Shown piece after piece: positions 1-5,232 of a stretch of DNA of 5,817 bases; position 1 is the stretch's first letter; each line of letters starts with the position of its first letter. A model generated the notes under the pieces. It did no database searches and was not told the DNA's origin. It saw only the letters and a list, made by a program, of their open reading frames with translations. The DNA is from Chloroflexota bacterium (GTDB lineage Bacteria; Chloroflexota; Dehalococcoidia; UBA3495), in NCBI GenBank assembly GCA_022571575.1, contig JACZXN010000128.1:1-5817 (forward strand), read 5' to 3'. A program made the position numbers and the translations under genes.

Positions 1-669
1 GATGGCGTTGTCGGCGTACTCAATGGTGGAGGTGTATTTCTCGGGGGCGGCCTTGAGGATGTCGGCGCCCTTCAGAGCGTCGCGGCCGGTCTGCCCCAGG
101 TAGTCCATGGTGGCGCCGGTGCCGATGGCCGGGGCGTACATCCGGGCGAAGCGGTCAAGGAGCTTCATCCGCTCCTCCTCGCCGGTGATGCCCGGCACGT
201 TGGACATGACGCCGTAGGATTCCAGGTTGGATACGGAGGTAACGGGCACGCCCCGCAGCGCCAGCGCCCGGGGAAGGCCCTGCCCGAAATTGACGCCCTT
301 GAGTACGTTTTCGCCCTGAGGGTCCAGGTCGCGGATGACCTTGGCCACCCAGCCCTCGGTGCCCACGACGTCCGGTTCGCAGGTATGCCAGATATCCATG
401 GCCCGGAAGTGGGACCTGGGCGAGTTTTCGAAGCCGATGCCGTGGATGATGGCGACCTTGCCGTCGTCGTACATCTTCTTAAAGGGCCCCATATTGGGGT
501 TGAAGGCCAGCTCGTTGTCGATGGGCAGCACCTTGTCCTGCGGGATGCCCACCTTGGGGCGGTTGTCGTGATAATGGCCGTTGGTGTAGGGGATTATCGT
601 GTTTAGATAATCGTTGGCTCCGGTGAGTTGCAGTATCACCAGCACCGGGTCTTTCTTATTTGCCGTCAT
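1..669 (-). CDS. DUF1501 family protein, N-terminal part (runs off the left edge)
   Basis: The first 223 residues of a DUF1501 protein are present; the frame stays open to the window edge and the C-terminal part is missing (the family is usually about 400 residues or more). I translated this from the minus strand. Visible family hallmarks are LQLTGANDYLNTIIPY (13-28, the usual GGND motif written GAND), a Tyr/Arg-Pro segment near 33-38, and SHFRAMDIW (86-94). DUF1501 belongs to the alkaline-phosphatase-like superfamily, but its reaction is unknown. The ATG at 667-669 is supported by a GAGGTG Shine-Dalgarno sequence 5 nt upstream. Many relatives begin with a Tat signal peptide; here residue 1 is only about 12 residues before the conserved core and no signal or membrane segment is visible, so a cytoplasmic location is inferred. 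It lies 54 bp downstream of the DUF1800 gene on the same strand, the usual order for this pair. The family call is firm; the function is unknown. Confidence 0.9.
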   Translation of the reverse strand, partial: MTANKKDPVLVILQLTGANDYLNTIIPYTNGHYHDNRPKVGIPQDKVLPIDNELAFNPNMGPFKKMYDDGKVAIIHGIGFENSPRSHFRAMDIWHTCEPDVVGTEGWVAKVIRDLDPQGENVLKGVNFGQGLPRALALRGVPVTSVSNLESYGVMSNVPGITGEEERMKLLDRFARMYAPAIGTGATMDYLGQTGRDALKGADILKAAPEKYTSTIEYADNAI

Positions 670-674
670 GTCCG

Positions 675-685
675 CACCTCTTCCT
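675..685 (-). promoter_or_regulatory. Ribosome binding site of the DUF1501 gene
   Basis: On the minus strand this reads AGGAAGAGGTG. Its GAGGTG core ends 5 nt before the ATG at 669. It fixes the start codon and therefore supports the absence of an N-terminal signal peptide. Confidence 0.75.
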
Positions 686-723
686 GATTGATAAGGAACC
701 GGGTAGTCATGCTTCGATCTAGG

Positions 724-2127
724 TTAGGCGAATTGGAAATCTCTGGACGCGCCGATCAGGGCCAGCATCACTCCGATCTTCTGATCGGACCGTTCGCACT
801 CTTCGGGCGTGTCCCAACTCAGGCCGCCGCCTTCGGCCGCCTGGTCCAAGAGTTCGGCACGGGTGGACTCGCTGAATTCCAACGGACCCACCAGGTCCAG
901 GCAGGCATCGACGAACTCTTCGGGGGACGAGACGCCACGTTGGCGAAGCCCGTCAATGATGGCGCGCACGCCGGGCAGGGTGGTGTCGCCCAAGAGGCCG
1001 GCGGCGAAATTGACCCGGCGCACCAGGGCGCCGCCGTCGATCCATTCACCACCGGTGTGCCAGCTTTCCACGCTGGGCGGGTTGAGCAGTTCCTGGCCCT
1101 GCCAGTTGCACTCCATGGCCAGCATGTTGAAACCGGGCCGCGGTCCCTGATAATTACCTACCAAGCGCACGGTGCTGACCACCAGCTCGGCCGGGCTTTT
1201 CACCCGGGCGAAACGGGCGTTCTTGAAGAAGTCGGAGTTGAACAGCAACCGCAGCATCGACCGCAGGTTGCCGTCTGACTCGTCATAGGCCGCCACCAGT
1301 TGGTCTACGGCGTCGGGGTCATTGGGCGGGTTGATGTTCCAACTGGGCACCTGAGGTTCGTCGGCCACGAAGAAGTTGTACAGGTGCCGGGCCAGGAATT
1401 GGGCGGTGGCCGGCTGCTTGACCACGATGTCGATGATGTCTTCACCGTTGAAACGGCCGGTCTGGCCCAGGAAGGTTTTCTCGCCGTCGTCGTGGTCCTC
1501 GGGCCGGTACTCGAAGTTCCAGTAGAAGCGGCCCAGGGGGTTGCGGGGTATCTTCGGCTCGATGGTCCAGCCGGTGAAGGCCCGGGAGGCATCTTTGATG
1601 TCGTCTTCGGAGTAGTTGCCGACGCCCATGGAGAAGAGCTCCAGCAACTCCCGGCCCCAGTTCTCGTTGATGGCCCCGTTGTGGTTGCCGTTGTTGTCCA
1701 GCCACCAGATCATGGCCGGGTTCTTGGCCAACTCCACCAACAGGTCGCGGAAGCTGCCCAGGGCCTGACGCCGGAACATGGCGATCTGCTGGGTGATCTC
1801 CGGGGGATTGTCCACCTTGGAATTGCCGGTGGCGAACAGCTGGTGCCAGAAGAGGGCCAGTTTCTCTTCCAGGGGGCGCTGGGTGTTGACCATGCGGTAC
1901 ACCCACTCGGCCTGGTTTATCGGCGGGCCCAAAGCGCCTTCGTAACCCGGCAGGAAGCGGAACAGGATATCGTCGTCGATGGCCGGTTGGTCTTCGGGGT
2001 GAAGCAACTCCTCCACCGTGGCCTCGTAGCCTTTGGCCGCCCTGGCCTCCAACTCCGGCCGGGACGCGCCGAATCCCGCCCGCCGCATGAGGTGTGCTAT
2101 CAAAGCGATGTCTTCTTTATCAGGCAT
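724..2127 (-). CDS. DUF1800 family protein
   Basis: A complete 467-residue DUF1800 protein, within the usual family length. Signatures in order: HLMRRAGFG at 12-20 (the N-terminal family motif); ALFWHQLF at 91-98; the diagnostic core NWGRELLELF (156-165) running through a Gly-Asn-Tyr turn and acidic stretch to SRAFTGW (181-187); HDDGEKTFLG at 212-221; a Gly-Gln/Asn-Pro-Pro segment near 344-351 followed by Trp-rich sequence; and the C-terminal tail LIGASRDFQFA (457-467). DUF1800 has no assigned reaction. It is commonly encoded next to DUF1501, and the two are assumed to act together; that is the arrangement here. No signal peptide or membrane helix is visible. The ATG is preceded by AGGGGG 5 nt upstream, and a strong promoter lies about 80-110 bp upstream, so this is the first gene of the operon. 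The long open frames on the opposite strand (688-1278, 1300-2157) are shadows of its codon bias. Confidence 0.95.
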   Translation of the reverse strand: MPDKEDIALIAHLMRRAGFGASRPELEARAAKGYEATVEELLHPEDQPAIDDDILFRFLPGYEGALGPPINQAEWVYRMVNTQRPLEEKLALFWHQLFATGNSKVDNPPEITQQIAMFRRQALGSFRDLLVELAKNPAMIWWLDNNGNHNGAINENWGRELLELFSMGVGNYSEDDIKDASRAFTGWTIEPKIPRNPLGRFYWNFEYRPEDHDDGEKTFLGQTGRFNGEDIIDIVVKQPATAQFLARHLYNFFVADEPQVPSWNINPPNDPDAVDQLVAAYDESDGNLRSMLRLLFNSDFFKNARFARVKSPAELVVSTVRLVGNYQGPRPGFNMLAMECNWQGQELLNPPSVESWHTGGEWIDGGALVRRVNFAAGLLGDTTLPGVRAIIDGLRQRGVSSPEEFVDACLDLVGPLEFSESTRAELLDQAAEGGGLSWDTPEECERSDQKIGVMLALIGASRDFQFA

Positions 2128-2132
2128 CGTTA

Positions 2133-2138
2133 CCCCCT
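2133..2138 (-). promoter_or_regulatory. Ribosome binding site of the DUF1800 gene
   Basis: The minus strand reads AAGGGGGT, with the AGGGGG core ending 5 nt before the ATG at 2127. It supports this start codon. Confidence 0.7.
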
Positions 2139-2207
2139 TAATTTCGTGGGACTATAGGACCGAGACCGTGGTGTATCGAGATGATAATTATTATTTTAAT
2201 CGACTAC

Positions 2208-2236
2208 ATGCTACGTAGAGGCAATCAACGTGTCAA
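2208..2236 (-). promoter_or_regulatory. Sigma70-type promoter of the DUF1800-DUF1501 operon
   Basis: On the minus strand a perfect -35 box TTGACA (2231-2236) is followed by a 17-bp spacer and a -10 box TAGCAT (2208-2213, 4 of 6 matches to TATAAT). The start of transcription would be near 2200, giving a leader of roughly 73 nt before the DUF1800 ATG. The -10 box overlaps the 8-bp palindrome CTACGTAG (2211-2218), a possible operator. The spacing and perfect -35 make chance occurrence less likely, but there is no experimental support. Confidence 0.65.
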
Positions 2237-2262
2237 GCACGATATGTGCGCCATATTATGCC

Positions 2263-2281
2263 GGTATTCGGTTTAAATACC
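2263..2281. repeat. Short inverted repeat upstream of the DUF1800 promoter
   Basis: GGTATT (2263-2268) and AATACC (2276-2281) are perfect inverted arms around a 7-bp centre. The element sits about 27 bp upstream of the -35 box, a place where an activator or repressor dimer could bind. Six-bp arms can occur by chance, so a regulatory role is only a guess. Confidence 0.3.
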
Positions 2282-2405
2282 TGCAATACGGCAGATGCTG
2301 GCGATAACGGGTTGCGCAAGCGATGGCGGGCTGCCTGATATTCCTTGCGGCGCCCTACCTCAGAACGCGCCGAGAAGCGGCCGGCGACGGAGTATCGATG
2401 AGATC

Positions 2406-2434
2406 AACACGGGTTCACTTGATGGACCCGGTTT
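2406..2434 (-). terminator. Hairpin after the amidohydrolase stop, possible terminator
   Basis: CGGGTTC (2410-2416) pairs with GGACCCG (2424-2430) around a 7-nt loop, with one G-U pair. The stem can extend by three more pairs across one bulged base. It begins immediately after the amidohydrolase stop codon. In the direction of that gene the following bases are not a clear U run, so it is a weak intrinsic terminator or just a 3'-end stabilising hairpin. Confidence 0.4.
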
Positions 2435-3436
2435 TCAGGAGAGCCGGTACACCCGGGCGGCGGTGCCGTGGAACAGAGCGGCCTGCTCACTGGGCGAGAA
2501 ATCGTGGACGAGGCGTTTGAACGCGTTCCACAGCACGGTGTAGGAGCAGGCGATCTTGTCCACTGGGAAGTTGCTCTCGAACATGCACCGGTCCGGGCCG
2601 AACTGCTCGATGCAATGTAGATAGTAGGGCGCGGTGCCCTGGGCCAGTTCTCCGGAGGTTATGGGCATGGGACGCTCGTGCCAGTCGAAGCCGCAGACCG
2701 GCATGACCAGACCGCCCACCTTGACCACCACGTTGGGACAGGCGGCCACCGCCGCCATGCTCTCTTTCCACTCCTGGAATATCTGCTCCCGCTTCCCGGC
2801 GTACGGCCCAACGCCCAACGGTCCACCCACGTGGTTCAGGATGATCGTCACTCCGGGAAAGGCGTTGGCCAGGTTGGCTACTTCCTGTAGTTGGGGGTGG
2901 TACAGATAAGCATCGAAGCTCAAGCCCAGCTTCTCCAGCACCGCAAACCCCTCCCGGAACTTCGCGTCTCCCAGCAGTCCTTCGGGGAAAGTCCGCGGGC
3001 GGGGAACATCGGCGCTGGCGTCGAAAGCTGTGATATGCCTCACACCGCGGAACCGTTGGCTGGCTGCCTGATGGGCCTCCAGCACCCGCTCGACCTCAGC
3101 ACCAAGGGCCAGGTCGGCGAAGGCCACGATGCCGGCGGCCACATCGGTGCCGCCGTATCGGCCGCTGGCGCTCTGGGCCGCGATCCCTTGCACGAACTCA
3201 ATCTCGCCCAACGGTTTCATATTCTCCGGACCGTCTTTGCGGTACATGGAGCGGCATTCGATGAAGACGGTCCGGACGACGTTGTGGCCTCCGCTCAGAT
3301 CGCTCAGCAAGTCATCCAGGAAATAGCGGTCGTTGGGCCGGTCCCAAAAATGGTGGTGGGGGTCACAGATGGGCAGTCCCGGCTCCAGGGCCTCTTCAAC
3401 GGTCAGGTCCAGCCACTTTTGATGTTCGGTGGTCAT
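2435..3436 (-). CDS. Amidohydrolase family protein (amidohydrolase 2, COG3618-like)
   Basis: A 333-residue TIM-barrel metal-dependent hydrolase of the amidohydrolase_2 type, probably cytoplasmic. The N-terminal metal motif is DPHHHFWD (25-32), with His27 and His29 the expected ligands at the end of the first barrel strand. Further family landmarks are GVRHITAFDA (131-140), LYHPQL (178-183), ILNHVGGPLG (199-208) with conserved His202, and RCMFESNFPVDK (283-294) near the last strand, where many relatives have Gly-Ser-Asp. Relatives hydrolyse lactones or cyclic dicarboxylates or decarboxylate aromatic acids; the substrate here cannot be read from sequence. The frame extends upstream to an ATG at 3502, but I chose 3436 because AGGAG lies 5 nt before it, while the 3502 ATG lacks a good site and would add a 22-residue stretch unlike the family. 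The gene is separated from DUF1800 by 307 bp with its own promoter, so it is probably a separate transcript. Confidence 0.9.
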   Translation of the reverse strand: MTTEHQKWLDLTVEEALEPGLPICDPHHHFWDRPNDRYFLDDLLSDLSGGHNVVRTVFIECRSMYRKDGPENMKPLGEIEFVQGIAAQSASGRYGGTDVAAGIVAFADLALGAEVERVLEAHQAASQRFRGVRHITAFDASADVPRPRTFPEGLLGDAKFREGFAVLEKLGLSFDAYLYHPQLQEVANLANAFPGVTIILNHVGGPLGVGPYAGKREQIFQEWKESMAAVAACPNVVVKVGGLVMPVCGFDWHERPMPITSGELAQGTAPYYLHCIEQFGPDRCMFESNFPVDKIACSYTVLWNAFKRLVHDFSPSEQAALFHGTAARVYRLS

Positions 3437-3441
3437 GCTTG

Positions 3442-3446
3442 CTCCT
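3442..3446 (-). promoter_or_regulatory. Ribosome binding site deciding the amidohydrolase start
   Basis: The minus strand reads CAGGAGCAAGCATG: AGGAG ends 5 nt before the ATG at 3436. The same 5-nt spacing is seen for the other two minus-strand genes. It favours this start over the upstream in-frame ATG at 3502. Confidence 0.75.
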
Positions 3447-3535
3447 GATGGATGCCCAGAAGTGTCGCCAGCGTGCGGCCAGCATAAAGTAGCATGTTCC
3501 ATTCCCGGCCGCCACGTTGGCTGGGGCGGCGCCGG

Positions 3536-3563
3536 TCGACAATCCTCTGATCCCGGCGATAAT
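3536..3563 (+). promoter_or_regulatory. Candidate rightward promoter for the transglutaminase-like gene
   Basis: TCGACA (3536-3541, 5 of 6 matches to TTGACA) is followed by a 16-bp spacer and GATAAT (3558-3563, 5 of 6 matches to TATAAT). Transcription would start near 3570, leaving a leader of about 150 nt before the ATG at 3720. A second GATAAT at 3615-3620 has no convincing -35 box. No clear leftward promoter for the amidohydrolase gene could be picked out in the same region. Confidence 0.4.
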
Positions 3564-3565
3564 AT

Positions 3566-3605
3566 TCCGGCATCATCGGCCCGCTGCCGGATGCCAGATG
3601 CCGGA
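3566..3605 (+). other. Two mutually exclusive hairpins in the predicted leader
   Basis: GGCATC (3569-3574) can pair with GATGCC at 3590-3595, stacked on CGGC/GCCG (3577-3580 with 3586-3589) around a 5-nt loop. Alternatively TCCGGCATC (3566-3574) pairs over 9 bp with GATGCCGGA (3597-3605). The choice exists because TGCCGGATG is repeated directly at 3585-3593 and 3599-3607. The element lies at or just past the predicted transcription start. It could be a protein-binding dyad in DNA or an RNA structure; the role is unknown. Confidence 0.35.
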
Positions 3606-3696
3606 TGAATAAGAGATAATCAACACACCCAACCGCAATGGGTGCGGCAACGTATCTTTGGAACATGGTCCGATCCGGGTGACCGTGAGACCCGTT

Positions 3697-3712
3697 TGAC
3701 GGCGTCACGTCA
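3697..3712. repeat. Cluster of three TGACG half-sites just before the ATG
   Basis: TGACG (3697-3701) faces CGTCA (3703-3707) across one base, forming a perfect dyad, and a second CGTCA follows directly at 3708-3712. The group ends 7 nt before the ATG at 3720. In that position a bound protein, or the corresponding RNA hairpin, could block expression. Operator function is an inference from arrangement only. Confidence 0.3.
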
Positions 3713-3719
3713 ATCTCTT

Positions 3720-5117
3720 ATGCCAGATACCGAAAATCCCAACTGCATCCTGGAACTGACCGACTCGGTCACAACCCGGAGGTGCGCCCTTCGCCTGGAC
3801 CCCGGCGACGCAGGCATGCCATGGGAGCAGCTGCTTGAACGCTACCTCAAGGACCCTCCCATCGAGCGGTTGCTCGAGGAAGGCCGCCTGACCCCGGAGT
3901 CCGCCCAGTGCTTGTCGGCCATCCAGGACTTGGTCTACGTCAGCGACGAAGGCGGCCGGCTCCATGACATGTTTCCGGGGACGATGGTGAAACAGGGAGG
4001 CCGGACCCTGGCGGCCGGGGCGGCCCCGGAGGTGGTCCTTGGGCGTACCGGCGAGACCGACGTCGCGGTGATCGACCTGGAGATAGACCGCTGGAACGTC
4101 GGCTATGGCCGCAATTGGACCGGTTTCAACCGGAGGAGGTGGGCGAAGAACGAGGCCGCCTATCTCGGGTTCCTCAGGTCCGCCCTGGAACGGGACCACA
4201 GTCCCTCAGAGGCCGATTCCATGCTTGGACTGGATTCGGCGGAGGCCAGGCAAGTCGTCCTGCGGGCCCTGGCCACGCGGATCTGGGAAGCCGACTTTGA
4301 GAGCTACTCCCGGTTTACCGGCCAGAAACTCATCTTCAAATCCGGGGACGAAACGGTCCGCAACATCATGGAAGGCGGCGGCGGGGTCTGCTCCGAAAAA
4401 GTCCTGGCCTTGAAGTTTCTCACCGACAACCTGGGGTATGAATCGGAGTATCTGCTGGCCGGGCCCAACGCCCGGAGACCGATCCCCGAAGAGAAGTTGC
4501 GCGGGATGCTCACCACCTTTGAATTCGGGTATTCAAAACGGTATATGCGCTACTGGCAGCACATGGCGCTGCTGTATCACCTGGATGGCGAAGACATCAT
4601 CGTGGACGCCACCAACGGGAATATTCCTCTCCTCTTCCGGTCAGGGCCCGAGGCCGAGTTGATGCTCAGCCGCCAAGATAAAACCCCGTTATCCGTTAGA
4701 ATGTCCCTGAATGAGGAAGTTTTTTATTACCACCGGGTGTCCCAAGACATCCCAGAGAACCTGCTCTTTGCGCTGGAGGGTTTGATCCCAGAGAACGATC
4801 TGATCCAGGTGTTCGAGAATGAACTGGGCCTGATCATCTCAGAGGGATTCTTCGTCACTCCGGTCCTCTACCGCGATCAACAGGAATTCTTAGACTTGGA
4901 GCGGCAATATAAGGCTGCTTGCGAGAAGGTTGGCCTGCCGTGCGCAGTCACCGAAGAGTGGGGCCTGGATACGGAGATCGGGCGGCAATTTACCCAGGCA
5001 CACCCCTTCGCCAGCCGGCAGATCATGGCGTCCGAGCAGCACTTGTTGTCCCGGTACAATGGAAGCGAAGGACGCGGCCATCAGGCCGGGGTGGTGGTGG
5101 TAAGGCTGAAAAGCTGA
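3720..5117 (+). CDS. Transglutaminase-like (Cys-His-Asp) protein
   Basis: A 465-residue protein from the ATG at 3720. Its middle carries a transglutaminase-like papain-fold core: GGGGVCSEKVLALKFL (219-234) with the likely nucleophile Cys224, QHMALLYHL (280-288) with His281, and DIIVDATNG (292-300) with Asp296. The 15-residue His-Asp spacing also suits arylamine N-acetyltransferases, a related fold. Members cleave or cross-link amide bonds or transfer acyl groups; the substrate is unknown here. I recognise no domain in residues 1-190, which contain a Trp/Arg-rich stretch at about 125-142, nor in the C-terminal 160 residues. No signal peptide or membrane helix is visible, so it is probably cytoplasmic. 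The start is uncertain: the frame is also open to a GTG at 3642, which would add 26 residues, but that GTG sits in a CCGCA/TGCGG hairpin (3633-3647). Neither start has a Shine-Dalgarno sequence. It is followed after 115 bp by the channel gene on the same strand. Confidence 0.75.
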   Translation: MPDTENPNCILELTDSVTTRRCALRLDPGDAGMPWEQLLERYLKDPPIERLLEEGRLTPESAQCLSAIQDLVYVSDEGGRLHDMFPGTMVKQGGRTLAAGAAPEVVLGRTGETDVAVIDLEIDRWNVGYGRNWTGFNRRRWAKNEAAYLGFLRSALERDHSPSEADSMLGLDSAEARQVVLRALATRIWEADFESYSRFTGQKLIFKSGDETVRNIMEGGGGVCSEKVLALKFLTDNLGYESEYLLAGPNARRPIPEEKLRGMLTTFEFGYSKRYMRYWQHMALLYHLDGEDIIVDATNGNIPLLFRSGPEAELMLSRQDKTPLSVRMSLNEEVFYYHRVSQDIPENLLFALEGLIPENDLIQVFENELGLIISEGFFVTPVLYRDQQEFLDLERQYKAACEKVGLPCAVTEEWGLDTEIGRQFTQAHPFASRQIMASEQHLLSRYNGSEGRGHQAGVVVVRLKS

Positions 5118-5186
5118 ACAGAGCGCCCTAGCGGCCACCGGGCCCTTTGAAATATCTTATGCTCACAGGTCCGTCACCGGGGAAAC

Positions 5187-5223
5187 GCTGAGTAGAAGTG
5201 CTGAGTAGTAGAAGTGCTGAGTA
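5187..5223 (+). repeat. Perfect 16-bp tandem repeat before the channel gene
   Basis: GTAGAAGTGCTGAGTA occurs twice head to tail with no mismatch (5192-5207 and 5208-5223). It is preceded by the last bases of a further unit, so GCTGAGTA appears three times (from 5187, 5200 and 5216). The array ends 9 bp before the channel ATG. It has too few units, and no spacers, for CRISPR. It could be a binding-site array for a regulator or a recent slippage duplication. Confidence 0.85.
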
Positions 5224-5232
5224 TATGACAGC

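Larger units (their letters stand above)
2128..2434. other. 307-bp intergenic region between DUF1800 and amidohydrolase genes
   Basis: No credible gene lies here. Reading leftward it holds a hairpin just after the amidohydrolase stop (about 2406-2434), an inverted repeat (2263-2281), a sigma70-type promoter (2208-2236), an AT-rich block at about 2182-2200 at or just after the expected transcription start, and the DUF1800 ribosome binding site. Base composition drops sharply in AT-rich 2182-2280 compared with the flanking genes. I saw nothing else between 2282 and 2405. Confidence 0.8.

Noticed and set aside
1300..2157. 285-residue open frame on the plus strand opposite DUF1800
   Set aside because: It is fully antisense to a clear DUF1800 gene and rich in Val/Gly/Gln as expected from reading the complement of GC-biased codons. 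It has no recognisable motif. The same applies to 688-1278.
2295..2543. Small plus-strand frame beginning with a lipobox-like Ile-Thr-Gly-Cys
   Set aside because: The segment before the Cys is only about six residues, too short for a lipoprotein signal, and the frame runs antisense into the amidohydrolase gene.
2891..3448. 185-residue open frame on the plus strand opposite the amidohydrolase
   Set aside because: Shadow of the amidohydrolase coding bias; no domain motif, and the opposite strand carries the HxH signature.
3437..3502. 22-residue N-terminal extension of the amidohydrolase
   Set aside because: No good ribosome binding site precedes the 3502 ATG, whereas AGGAG lies 5 nt before 3436; the extension does not resemble family N-termini.
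3433..3708. 91-residue minus-strand frame whose TGA overlaps the amidohydrolase ATG
   Set aside because: The ATGA overlap hints at translational coupling, but the protein has no motif or membrane pattern, covers the hairpin-rich divergent region, and has no good ribosome binding site.
3705..4199. 164-residue minus-strand frame opposite the transglutaminase-like gene
   Set aside because: Pro/Gly/Val-rich shadow frame with no motif; the plus strand carries the longer and motif-bearing frame.
5120..5150. Possible terminator after the transglutaminase-like gene
   Set aside because: GCCC/GGGC and GGCC stems can be drawn, but they are only 4 bp and are followed by just three T residues, too weak to call.
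5187..5223. CRISPR interpretation of the tandem repeat
   Set aside because: The two units are directly adjacent, only 16 bp long and lack spacers; no cas gene is in the window.
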